Assembly (NCBI GenBank): GCA_002337605.1
Contig: DDGL01000014.1
Coordinates: 519,965-583,964 of the forward strand
Reading direction: 5' to 3'
Length of the DNA: 64,000 nucleotides
DNA from: Flavobacteriaceae bacterium UBA1903
GTDB taxonomy: Bacteria > Bacteroidota > Bacteroidia > Flavobacteriales > Flavobacteriaceae
The notes under the pieces are model-generated. The model was not told where the DNA came from, did no database searches, and saw only the letters and a list, made by a program, of their open reading frames with translations. The position numbers and the translations under genes are program-made. Positions 52,501 to 60,084 of this stretch are shown one piece after another (the stretch's first letter is position 1; every line of letters starts with the position of its first letter).

Positions 52501-53406
52501 GGCATCTGTGAAGTATTCCTTTAAGTCTCCTTTTTTTGAAATAATGGCAAACGGAACGGGTGCTTCCATTTGCATATACCGTCCAGTCACGTAAGAACCC
52601 TCTTCAACAACTCCGGTCTGGGTGCGTGCTTCATTCAGTTTTTTATAGGCTCCTGATGTGTACTGCGCTAAACTTTCAAAATAAGCATCGGAAGTGGTTG
52701 CAGGACTACTATTTACAATGTGCACTGGTGTATTTTGGCTAAGCTGAAACATTCCAAACGTAGGTTTGGACTCAGCAAAAAGTAGCACTTCATCTGTTTG
52801 GATTTTTTCTAGCAATCCGTAATCTGAAACACCTTTATAAGGTATCGCACTAAGAAGATTCTGTAGGGCTTCTATACTTTTTTCTGAAATTTTAAAACTC
52901 TGGTTTTCAATAATCGCTTCGTTGAAAACTACTACTGAAAACTCCTTGGCGTTTGTAGTAGTTAGGTATTCTTTTAGATAGGCTATTTCGTTTTCTGGAT
53001 TTCGAGAAGCACTTTTTGCTGAAGCATCCCAAAACACTGCAATTTTTCCGGAAGGTTTTAAAGATATGAGTTGTGCCGAAGCTTTTTGCAAATAAATCAC
53101 CCCACGCTTATTTTGAAGCTTTCGAAGCACCTCAATAGTTCCTTTTAAATTTAAATATCCAATCGCAGAAACTTCAAATTCACTTGTCTCATCTAAAACC
53201 TGATGGTATTTTCTGTAGGTGAATTTTCCTTCTTCATTTGTAAGCACACCAATTCCTTGGTCTGCAATCCCAAATTTAGCATTGGCAATTGGTAGTTTTG
53301 TTTCAGCATCTAAAACTGTAGCGCGCAGCAAGGTTTGAGAAGTTACCGTAATGGAAGAAAATAAAATAAACCAGATACATACTATTGTAAAGTAAAGTGA
53401 TTTCAT
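49549..53406 (-). CDS. Exported multi-CpD, triple-plug, vWA-TPR-DUF2135-like protein, large paralogue
   Basis: A 1285-residue protein and the largest of the three. Signal peptide 1-23; carboxypeptidase-regulatory domain 1 about 26-107; vWA-like domain about 120-260 (AVFWDASAKSASRNPENEI); CpD 2 about 270-345; plug 1 about 360-465; CpD 3 about 505-585; plug 2 about 600-715; CpD 4 about 750-830; plug 3 about 850-985 (IMIVVDDVPMSQSTLQTVNP); TPR about 1035-1150; DUF2135-like end about 1170-1285. CpD 3 and 4 are nearly alike (both LQGVS, KGTLNEV, GDIL-IKH-GMYPK), which indicates duplication of a CpD-plug unit inside the gene. No beta-barrel. Unknown function; the plan suggests a binding scaffold on the cell envelope. 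Confidence 0.85.
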   Translation of the reverse strand: MKSLYFTIVCIWFILFSSITVTSQTLLRATVLDAETKLPIANAKFGIADQGIGVLTNEEGKFTYRKYHQVLDETSEFEVSAIGYLNLKGTIEVLRKLQNKRGVIYLQKASAQLISLKPSGKIAVFWDASAKSASRNPENEIAYLKEYLTTTNAKEFSVVVFNEAIIENQSFKISEKSIEALQNLLSAIPYKGVSDYGLLEKIQTDEVLLFAESKPTFGMFQLSQNTPVHIVNSSPATTSDAYFESLAQYTSGAYKKLNEARTQTGVVEEGSYVTGRYMQMEAPVPFAIISKKGDLKEYFTDAEGYFKIPATHGDVLTFYSLGNFPKTLNITSKTTYQVIAVPKAEQLAAVNLKAKKQRSQYAFDSIRQLDVVEGRTVPVRSVHKSQFNKNAFSIADAIDGMFGAKAVYNRATGDAYITVGGGCARIFVDGFELSNINAIPAHVVENISIYESYSMVLPCPSRIIVTTRMHPDRIDQRLRTKGYEQLKNNFYTEQVPTLKTEGLRSPYFPKNPITGVIKGNGTVLQGVSVLCKGTLNEVFTDVNGAFSIQAAEGDILEIKHFGMYPKRVVVTDKKQYTIALITKAEILDEVQLSKKIEKPSTEYDSFDPTTKMEIVNGKKYDVRGVMFKEDLNQAGADIYETVKMSDSRIGVTGGTALGNKRFVYKRGPGSGSLYIPLTAIVDGVAMDAMGVNPNLVERVSVYIAPMREKDSKIFITTRNHPDIRKKFLAENDITLKNNIYKEEVTKLGSRNSKNPYFDAKEISGTVRVNNIPLQGVSILKKGTLNEVLTDGEGSFTLKAVAGDILKIKHAGMYPKTVVVTDTLTYEIALINKTEVLDEVSVKAKIEETEKMIPTAYGTKDKKSVGYKVESELAELISPGDITFDQVAIRIPGVLVDPGTKQLFFERGYGAIKKSPIMIVVDDVPMSQSTLQTVNPQTITNVTALKGVVATNKYGSQAFGGVLLITTLNNSFAENQEQQDLRVQNNIYTETLPSLNFDALKADYIDEVALKLSTKIKLEKYRSIKNTYLDKVDFYVDMALYFQQIDAGAAREVRNDFALLAKDNIKALRILAYLNEHAGEFLQAQKVYKRIVAMDPSNPQSYRDLALIYQETGEYDKALELYVNILGDQVPGIDFSSLTSVLSNELQRLINLHKHHINYQRLSNDWLIANFNIDVRMTASWSDSNAPFEFQFVNPQNRFFNWNSDKKLNKNIDKNTGTEEFVIDDADPGNWLINVRYTGDVNAANIPPYLKYTVYKDYGTPKETRTIKLVKLESQLQKVTLDSFVY

Positions 53407-53572
53407 TGAAGCCAGAATTCATTGATTATTAATCTCCTATGAAAATACACCACAAAACTTAACTTTACAACTAATATAAGTCGCAATTTATATATGTAGA
53501 CTGCTATACTTATTTACAACTATCTTATTTTCAGCATATTTTTGAGCTCACAAATTGTATTGAAATAAAAAA

Positions 53573-53608
53573 TAACCCAGAAACTACCCTTTTGGCAATA
53601 CTGGGTTA
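53573..53608 (-). terminator. Terminator of the TraB/GumN gene
   Basis: TAACCCAG (53573-53580) and CTGGGTTA (53601-53608) pair around a 20-nt loop, and the leftward strand continues with TTTTTTATTTC. It lies just after the TraB/GumN stop. Confidence 0.7.
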
Positions 53609-53627
53609 AATGTTATACTAATTCAGC

Positions 53628-54494
53628 TTATTCTAAGACTGGCGTTACAATATACCCCGCTTCTCTCAATAGATTAACTACTCCAAGTGTACCCCCTAAG
53701 TGGCCTGCACCTACACCATAAAAAACGGTTTGTTCTTTTGAATATTCGCTCATTTTAGGAATCCAGTTTTGGTTTCTGGCGTGTAACATTCTATCCAATT
53801 GTGCCTGGTCTCCGTTAAAAAAATCGTCCATATAGTCATACAAACCTTCAATATTTTCATTTTTATAAAGAGCAATCATTTCGTTGAACATGTCTTTCAT
53901 AACATCTTTTTCCTTTAGTAATTTTACCACTTCATCCAATTGTTCGTCATAAGGTTGTTCATCAAAAACTCCCATTTGAAAAGCGACAGTTTCCAGGCCC
54001 TTGATTTCCTTTTCTTGTTCCTTTGCCATTGTGATTAAGGATGCTTCATAACTAGCCATATCTGCTCCCAAATACCCCATCATTACCATACTAGAAACCA
54101 ATAGCGGCTTAAATGTTTTAAAGCTGTCAAGCCCCATTCCCATTTTTTCCTTTAAATAGGTGTCTATTAAAGTATATTCTTCGGCATCCATAAATTCGGC
54201 TAATGTTTTACCGTCTTTAAGGGCCGACAACTGCATCATTTCGGTTTGCATTTTTGGATCGTCCATATCTAGCTCCAGCACCAATATTTCTGAATTCTGT
54301 AAGGCATTCGTAACCTTGTTCTGTAATTCAAAATCCTTTTTAGGAAGCATGTGAAATGTACCAAACACATAAGAGGTTTTAATGCCATTCCCCTCCACTT
54401 TCCATAATAAGCTGTTATCATTTTGCTGTGCAAAACTAGTTATAAGACCCAATGTGAGGGCAACTAGCGTAAAAATATTTTTTAGATTTTTCAT
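53628..54494 (-). CDS. TraB/GumN family protein
   Basis: A 288-residue exported protein. Signal peptide ends TSFAQ. The TraB/GumN fold shows the GxxH start motif (VFGTFHMLPKK, about 44-54), ELDMDDP near 75, and the second GxxH-type motif VGAGHLGGTLG near 265. The family includes Tiki-type metalloproteases and TraB; the bacterial proteins are mostly uncharacterised, with a proposed metal-dependent peptidase activity. Last gene of the leftward run that begins at 55148. Confidence 0.9.
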   Translation of the reverse strand: MKNLKNIFTLVALTLGLITSFAQQNDNSLLWKVEGNGIKTSYVFGTFHMLPKKDFELQNKVTNALQNSEILVLELDMDDPKMQTEMMQLSALKDGKTLAEFMDAEEYTLIDTYLKEKMGMGLDSFKTFKPLLVSSMVMMGYLGADMASYEASLITMAKEQEKEIKGLETVAFQMGVFDEQPYDEQLDEVVKLLKEKDVMKDMFNEMIALYKNENIEGLYDYMDDFFNGDQAQLDRMLHARNQNWIPKMSEYSKEQTVFYGVGAGHLGGTLGVVNLLREAGYIVTPVLE

Positions 54495-54534
54495 AATTTG
54501 AGTATTTAAAATTTTAAGTTGTACTTAGTTTCTG

Positions 54535-54585
54535 TTAAAGCCAAGAAAGAATAATGGCTATGGTTATTTCTACAATTGTTATCAT
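54535..54585 (-). CDS. Possible 16-residue hydrophobic peptide
   Basis: Reads MITIVEITIAIILSWL then stop, almost entirely hydrophobic. It lies between the 32-residue peptide and the TraB gene on the same strand. Too short to support on its own, but it is the second hydrophobic mini-frame in a row. Confidence 0.3.
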   Translation of the reverse strand: MITIVEITIAIILSWL

Positions 54586-54595
54586 GATGTTTAGT

Positions 54596-54694
54596 TTAAA
54601 AGATGAGTGTTACAAGAAGGTAAATAGTGACTCCTATTAATATTCCAATGCCAAATTTTATGAATTGAATACGTTGTGTGGTGTTATTTTTCAT
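54596..54694 (-). CDS. Possible 32-residue single-TM peptide
   Basis: Starts at ATG 54694 (MKNNTTQRIQFIKFGIGILI and then GVTIYLLVTLIF) and ends TAA at 54596. A short polar, basic start and one membrane span make a plausible small membrane protein. It starts 34 nt after the 139-residue gene ends, so it would be cotranscribed with it. Unverified. Confidence 0.45.
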   Translation of the reverse strand: MKNNTTQRIQFIKFGIGILIGVTIYLLVTLIF

Positions 54695-54728
54695 AGTTAA
54701 GGTTTTAAAAATTTTGAAAAGTTGCTGC

Positions 54729-55148
54729 TTATAAAACGCTGCCATCTTTAATTTTTACAGTTTCAGTTGTCTCGGCAGTTTTAAATGTAAGCTCAATGAG
54801 ATCCAGGGTTTCATAGCCTGCAACCGTGCTTTTTAAACGATTGTTTATTCTGGTTGCTTCTTCAACGACAGTTCCTTCATACGTGCAGTTTTTAAGTACA
54901 TAAGAAGCTTTTTGGGAGGTAAACCCATCCGTTTTACTAAATTGAAGTCCATGAGCCGAGAGATTGAACCGTACCTCCTCACACTGACAATGCTTATCGA
55001 TTGCTTTTTCAATCTTACCTGTAACCCCTGTATGTAATTTTATGCCAGAGTACATTCCAAAACCAAAAGGAATGGATAGTAGTGCAACGAAGGCAATTAC
55101 AAATGTGATGATGATTCTTTTTGCGAACGTGTTGTTTTGTGTTTTCAT
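54729..55148 (-). CDS. Single-TM protein of unknown function
   Basis: The ATG at 55148 (MKTQNNTFAKR) gives 139 residues; the frame runs on upstream to 55220 without a good reason to use it. A single membrane segment at about 11-36 (IIITFVIAFVALLSIPFGFG) is followed by a periplasmic part with cysteines in HCQCEEV and KNCTYEG. No family recognised. First gene of a leftward run of tiny frames and TraB/GumN. Confidence 0.7.
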   Translation of the reverse strand: MKTQNNTFAKRIIITFVIAFVALLSIPFGFGMYSGIKLHTGVTGKIEKAIDKHCQCEEVRFNLSAHGLQFSKTDGFTSQKASYVLKNCTYEGTVVEEATRINNRLKSTVAGYETLDLIELTFKTAETTETVKIKDGSVL

Positions 55149-55492
55149 ATGTTGCTTTTTTATTCCCGCTTGTTTCGGGGTTGTGATTGTTTGATGAGAC
55201 AAATCTGCAACACAAACCACCTATATAAAAGTGAAGCTTCCCCATTTTCAGCAAATTGGGGAAGCTTCAAAAAGTTGTCGCATATTGAATTTAAAGAGAT
55301 AGCGTGTTTTTATTGAAATTTTAAAACTTCAATAAACGTGTAACCCTAAATTTATAAATTTGGGTATGTAAGGGGTGTTTTTAACAAATCTAGTCGTTTC
55401 AGCAAGAAAAAATATATGCTGAAAAATATGTAGTGAAGATGCATCAGGAAGTTAAAAATCGTACCTCCGTTTGTCTTACATTGTACATTTTC
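55149..55492. other. Intergenic region with three hairpins
   Basis: 344 nt without a gene, downstream of the AraC-type regulator. Inverted repeats: GAAGCTTCCCCA with TGGGGAAGCTTC at 55233-55268 (12-bp perfect stem); ACCC, AAATTT, AAATTT, GGGT at 55343-55365 with one bulge; and TCAGCA with TGCTGA near 55400. None has a long T tract on the leftward strand, although the first is followed by CTTTTATA. Two of them may end the regulator transcript; otherwise this is leader of the 139-residue gene. Confidence 0.45.
55233..55268 (-). terminator. Strong hairpin, possible terminator or attenuator
   Basis: A perfect 12-bp stem (GAAGCTTCCCCA / TGGGGAAGCTTC) with a 12-nt loop and a weak U-rich end (CTTTTATA) on the leftward strand, 225 nt after the regulator gene and 85 nt before the ATG of the 139-residue gene. 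Either ends the first transcript or attenuates the second. Confidence 0.5.
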
Positions 55493-57208
55493 TTAGACAA
55501 CATTCTTAATGTTTTTAATATAGAAAGAAGGATTTAATCCCGTATCCTTTTTGAAGTATTTGGTAAAGCTATCGGCACTTTTGTAGCCTATTTCTTCGGC
55601 AATGGATTGGATGGAATACGACCTAAACAATACATCGTTCTTTATACGTACAATGGCATAGTTTATCCGGAGATCATTAATATAGGTGTTAAAATTCTTT
55701 CCAAAATGGGAGTTTATCACTTTCGACAGATAAGTAGTATTGGTTCCAATTTTTTTGGCAACGTTGTAGGAGTTGCAGTCTTGTTGCAGGAAATATTCCT
55801 TTTCTTCCAGTTTCTTTAAGCCTGTAAGAATTTGCAGTTTGGTTTCTTCAGGCACGTCTGTGGTTTCTTTTTCTTCCAGCTCTTGATCTTTAGTATCTAT
55901 AATTTCTTCCGGAGATTTAGCGGCTTTTATTTTTGCCAGTAAAGCTTCAAATTTTGCTTCGTTCTGTCTTTTGTTTCTATAAAATTTCAAAAGAAAGAAC
56001 AACAGTATTAAAATAATTACAGACGCTCCCAGGAATAGATAGTTGAGATAGACCTGACTTTGCTCTTTTTGAACTTTCAAAGCATCAAACTCTTTTTTAA
56101 ACGCTTCCCTTTCGTCTTTTAGGATAACTTCTTTAGCGTTGTCTTTTAATTTAGTGTATTCTTCCTGAGTAGTAAGGTGCTTTTCAAAAAAATAGCTAGC
56201 CTGTTCAAAATCGCCAGTATGTTTGTAAGCTTCGGCCAGCTGTTCGTAGTAGTCGCTCATAAACCCTTCTTCTGCAGCGGTAACCTGATAGTCGTCCAGC
56301 CCCTGTTGTAGAATTCTTTTTGCTTCCTCATGATTTTTGGCACCCAGTTCTACCTTGCCTAGGTTATAAGCTTTATTTAAGGCAATAATATCGTACTCAC
56401 TCGGGCAAACACCATAGCCTTTTATGAATTTTTCCTTAGCTAGTTTAAAGTTGTTTTCTTTAAAGGCTATTTCAGCCTCCAGTAAATAGAGGTATGCGGC
56501 ATTGCAGGAGTCTATTTCTTTACTTAAAAACCCTTTTACTCTGCTTGCAATTATTTTTGCCGAATCCAATTGCTTTGCGAGCATATATGTTCCTCCTAAT
56601 GAGCTATAGGAGTACATGACCACATTATTTTTATCCTTTTGTGTGAATGTTGAATCTAAAGGCTTGTCTTTATAATAAGCAAGCGTTCGTTTTCGTATGG
56701 CCAGTGCCTTTTTTGTATCGCCACTTATATCCATAATTGTGGCGATTTTATTGAATGCTGCTTCGCGGTACTCATCAATACCGTAGGCTTCGGCCAGCTC
56801 CAGAAGTTCGTTATAATAGGCTAATTGCTCTTTTGCAGAAGTTACCAATATTTGCAAGTCTCCCAGAAAGACCAGGGCTCTCAGTTCGAGTTTGCGTAAC
56901 TTGTGACTTCGGGCAAATGCTAATGTTTTTAGAGCCTGGTCGTGTGCACTTTTGTAATCTCTACTTCTTACATAATGCAATGCAATAGACTCCATCCCAA
57001 GCCATTCATTTTCCTTGTCCCCTTCTTTTTGTGCTTTTAAAACATAGGCTTTACCTGCAGTTAAAGATTTTTCAGATGCTGTAAAGCGATACGCATGTAT
57101 GGTGTCTCGTATTGCGTCGAAAGATAGAGAGCTGAGTTCTTTTTCAGTTTGAGAGGAAGCTGCAAACACAGAAAGAAAACATACAAAAAGTAAAAAACTG
57201 GTGCGCAT
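55493..57208 (-). CDS. Membrane-anchored TPR and AraC-type HTH regulator
   Basis: From the ATG at 57208 the protein has 571 residues. Signal peptide ends AASSQ; helical TPR-like repeats fill about 25-380 (SDYYEQLAEAYKHTGDFEQASYFFEKH is one clear unit); a membrane segment lies near 400-420 (YLNYLFLGASVIILILLFFL); and a cytoplasmic AraC-type double helix-turn-helix fills the last about 95 residues (NSHFGKNFNTYINDLRINYA, SIQSIAEEIGYKSADSFTKYFK). This is a one-component transmembrane sensor type frequent in Flavobacteriia: periplasmic repeats sense, the HTH acts on DNA. Its target is unknown; the immediate neighbours are candidates. Confidence 0.92.
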   Translation of the reverse strand: MRTSFLLFVCFLSVFAASSQTEKELSSLSFDAIRDTIHAYRFTASEKSLTAGKAYVLKAQKEGDKENEWLGMESIALHYVRSRDYKSAHDQALKTLAFARSHKLRKLELRALVFLGDLQILVTSAKEQLAYYNELLELAEAYGIDEYREAAFNKIATIMDISGDTKKALAIRKRTLAYYKDKPLDSTFTQKDKNNVVMYSYSSLGGTYMLAKQLDSAKIIASRVKGFLSKEIDSCNAAYLYLLEAEIAFKENNFKLAKEKFIKGYGVCPSEYDIIALNKAYNLGKVELGAKNHEEAKRILQQGLDDYQVTAAEEGFMSDYYEQLAEAYKHTGDFEQASYFFEKHLTTQEEYTKLKDNAKEVILKDEREAFKKEFDALKVQKEQSQVYLNYLFLGASVIILILLFFLLKFYRNKRQNEAKFEALLAKIKAAKSPEEIIDTKDQELEEKETTDVPEETKLQILTGLKKLEEKEYFLQQDCNSYNVAKKIGTNTTYLSKVINSHFGKNFNTYINDLRINYAIVRIKNDVLFRSYSIQSIAEEIGYKSADSFTKYFKKDTGLNPSFYIKNIKNVV

Positions 57209-57249
57209 GACTATAGGTAGCTGAATCGTTTTAGTTTGTAACAAAAAAT

Positions 57250-57257
57250 CAAAGATA
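57250..57257 (-). promoter_or_regulatory. Possible -7 element of the TPR-AraC gene
   Basis: TATCTTTG on the minus strand, an exact consensus match, 41 nt before the ATG at 57208. No TTG at the usual -33 distance. Confidence 0.35.
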
Positions 57258-57261
57258 CCAT

Positions 57262-58338
57262 TTAAAATAAACGTGTCTGCGGATTCTTTAACTGAAGAAA
57301 ATGCGTGCTGTCCAGAGCAGCTAACTTCTCTTTCGGAAGGTATTTCCGCTTTGCCAATGCCATAGTTTCCTTAATCTGAAGTGCAAAATTACCCTCCCCT
57401 CGCATTCGTGTGCCAAAACGGCTATCGTTTAAGCTCCCTCCATGGCAGTGGGCTATCTGGTTTAAAATTCTTTCAGCTCTGTCTGGCAGTGCTTTGTGTA
57501 TCCAATCGCTAAAGATTTCAGCTATTTGTCCGTTTAAGCGTACCACTGTGTAAGCCACATCCTTCGCGCCTAGTTCTGAAACTTTCTGTACCAAAGGAAG
57601 AATTTCATGACTGTTTAAAGATGGAATAATAGGCGCCATCATGACCCGCACGGGAATATCGTGTTCACTGAGCACCTCCACTACTTTTAACCGTTGTTTG
57701 ATACTGGCTGTACGTGGCTCCAGCAAGCGCCGTGTTTTTTCTGAAAGTGACGTGATGGATATATTTACTGAAATACAATTTATTTGAGCCAATTCCTTTA
57801 ATATATCAAGGTCGCGCAACAGCAAGCTATTTTTGGTGATGATGCCTGTGGGGTGTTTCCATTTCAACATGACTTCAAGACATTTTCGTGTAATTCCAAG
57901 CTTGCGTTCCAAGGGTTGATAACAATCTGTATTGCCAGAAAATACAATGGGGTGCCCTTCCCAGGATTTTTTAGTAATGTGTTTTTCGAGTAATTCTGGT
58001 GCAGAAGTTTTGTAAAGAATGGTGCGTTCAAAATCCAATCCTGCTCCATAGCCCCAATATTCATGGCTGTTGCGAGCATAGCAATACACACAACCGTGTT
58101 CACACCCCTGATACGGATTGGCAGAAAACCCCATCCCCACATCGGGGCTTTGCACTTTATTTACAAATGTTTTAGGAAATACCTCTATGTATTTTGTTTG
58201 GTTTTTGTCTGCCAGTTCCCCCTCGGCTTCGCAGTAATTCAGGAAATCGTCCCGGAGCTCGTGGCTCAATTCAAAAAAACGGTTATGAATACGCTTTTGC
58301 GCACCACGGCCTTTTTGGTGTTCGGGGAGTTGAGACAT
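57262..58338 (-). CDS. PA0069 family radical SAM protein
   Basis: A 358-residue radical SAM enzyme. The iron-sulfur motif CxxxCxYC is at about 79-86 (GCEHGCVYCYARNSHEYWG), the rest of the TIM-barrel signatures follow (SGNTDCYQPLERKLGITR; ITKNSLLLRDLDIL). Resembles the PA0069/SplB-like group, which binds S-adenosylmethionine and acts on unknown DNA or protein substrates. No partner gene is evident. Confidence 0.92.
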   Translation of the reverse strand: MSQLPEHQKGRGAQKRIHNRFFELSHELRDDFLNYCEAEGELADKNQTKYIEVFPKTFVNKVQSPDVGMGFSANPYQGCEHGCVYCYARNSHEYWGYGAGLDFERTILYKTSAPELLEKHITKKSWEGHPIVFSGNTDCYQPLERKLGITRKCLEVMLKWKHPTGIITKNSLLLRDLDILKELAQINCISVNISITSLSEKTRRLLEPRTASIKQRLKVVEVLSEHDIPVRVMMAPIIPSLNSHEILPLVQKVSELGAKDVAYTVVRLNGQIAEIFSDWIHKALPDRAERILNQIAHCHGGSLNDSRFGTRMRGEGNFALQIKETMALAKRKYLPKEKLAALDSTHFLQLKNPQTRLF

Positions 58339-58417
58339 AAAAACGTTGAAGTGAATGTTCTCTTCAAAGTTACTTATATATTGGAATAAATCCTAGGTAA
58401 ATAGGAATTATTCCAAT

Positions 58418-60076
58418 TTAATTTGTTATTTCTATAACCATAAGCTGGGGATTCTTATCATTTTCAACTTCCACGAGTAGTTTGTTTTCACTTATTTGCT
58501 TCGCAAATCTAAACTCGAAACTAACCTTTTCATCTAACCAATGAAAAGCACGTTGATGGTGCTTCTGACCTCTACCCGAAACTCGTACAATGTGCGCATA
58601 ATTGTCATTGGTATTTTCAAAAATCATGCGCCCGTCTTCTAATTTTTCTGGTATTGCTTCCCCATTGAATATGATATAGCTGCCTTTTTCATTAATTAAT
58701 GAGGCAAATGAATGGTTAGGTACCTTATTTAAATTTCCATTAATTGATGATTTCTTGATTCCTCGATCATAAATTAATTCTCCTTGGCCATTTACTTTTA
58801 AAAGTATGGTATTGCCATACCAGGAGGTAGAAGACATTCCATTATTAGCAACAGTTGTAATTCTTTGTTCTAACATTAACACAATATCATTATTAGGTAA
58901 TAATTGAACGCTATGTGGAACAAAAGCTATTACTCCAGCCTTGTTAAATTTATCTCTACCAGATACAAAGGACAAAACCTCACCCCCTAAACTCCGGCCT
59001 TTAGGTTTCAAGTCTTCTTTAATAATTTCAGAAAAATCTACATCATACGTTTTTACTTCCGAAAACAACTCTTTATCCACCTCGAACCGCACCACACCGT
59101 CATTCCCTTCTAATTTAGAAAACAGATATAATAAACTGTTTTTAAATAACGAAGGTAATTCATCATTGTAAACCCCTACTGCAAATAATTTATCTTGCGA
59201 TGCTACAAGCTGCATACCGAACATAAAATTATCCCCCACCAGAAGAGATTTCTGCTTGTGGCGACTACTTCCTGTAATTTTAAAAAGCTCATAATTGTAA
59301 TTAGGCTTTCCTTTTCTTTCTGGCTCTAACGAGCCGTTGTAATAAATTTTTGCGAGCAAATATGCGACACCGTCATCGCCAAGAAGCATATTTTGATACA
59401 CCAGTAGTGGTGTTTTTTTATATTTTTTGTCTAACGTTTTTTCATCAATTTTATCTAATAAATAATCATATACCAATACTCCCTCCTTCGTGAACGTATG
59501 GATTTTAAATGCGTTTCCTTTCTTTTGTTTAAACAAAACACTTATGGAGAAAAACTCTTTGTTATCTGATGTCACTACATCACCAAACTCATAGTAATGG
59601 TTACTGTTATATTCTATTTCTTTTCGTATTCCGTAATGGTCATATTTGTCCATTTTAGATCGATCAATAGATAAGATCTCTTTTTCTGAAAAACTGAATT
59701 TTTCTTTTGAAGATTCTAACAGGTAAAAATTATAGCTTTTCTCCTTTTGAACGTATCTGAATTCTATTAATGCAACTTTTCCTTCCTTTAAAAAAAGACC
59801 GCGCACCTCACTTCTTTCAATGGGTATTATGGTTCTGTCCAATAATTCAAGTGCTGCGTTATAGCGTTCAACATAATACCCCTTTGGAGCAGGGAAACTA
59901 GCCAAAAAGTTACGCACAACATAAATATCACCATTGGTATCTTCTTCAGCAAAAAGCAAGGTTGTTTTGTATTTTTCATCCTCAAAAACATTGCTCTGAA
60001 TAAGCTGGTATTCAATTTTTTGAGCAGAAACTATCCCGGTAGAAAAACAAAAAAGTAAAAAAATAAAAGTTCTCAT
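58418..60076 (-). CDS. Exported protein of unknown function
   Basis: A 552-residue protein with a signal peptide (ending VSAQ). The rest is beta-rich with regularly spaced segments (DTNGDIYVVRNFLASFPAPK, YHQ, AGVIAFVPHSVQLLPNNDIV) that might form a beta-propeller; no catalytic motif or named family is recognised. No sorting domain at the C-terminus. Located 8 nt after the crotonase gene on the same strand, probably cotranscribed. Confidence 0.8.
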   Translation of the reverse strand: MRTFIFLLFCFSTGIVSAQKIEYQLIQSNVFEDEKYKTTLLFAEEDTNGDIYVVRNFLASFPAPKGYYVERYNAALELLDRTIIPIERSEVRGLFLKEGKVALIEFRYVQKEKSYNFYLLESSKEKFSFSEKEILSIDRSKMDKYDHYGIRKEIEYNSNHYYEFGDVVTSDNKEFFSISVLFKQKKGNAFKIHTFTKEGVLVYDYLLDKIDEKTLDKKYKKTPLLVYQNMLLGDDGVAYLLAKIYYNGSLEPERKGKPNYNYELFKITGSSRHKQKSLLVGDNFMFGMQLVASQDKLFAVGVYNDELPSLFKNSLLYLFSKLEGNDGVVRFEVDKELFSEVKTYDVDFSEIIKEDLKPKGRSLGGEVLSFVSGRDKFNKAGVIAFVPHSVQLLPNNDIVLMLEQRITTVANNGMSSTSWYGNTILLKVNGQGELIYDRGIKKSSINGNLNKVPNHSFASLINEKGSYIIFNGEAIPEKLEDGRMIFENTNDNYAHIVRVSGRGQKHHQRAFHWLDEKVSFEFRFAKQISENKLLVEVENDKNPQLMVIEITN

Positions 60077-60084
60077 CCAGCTAT

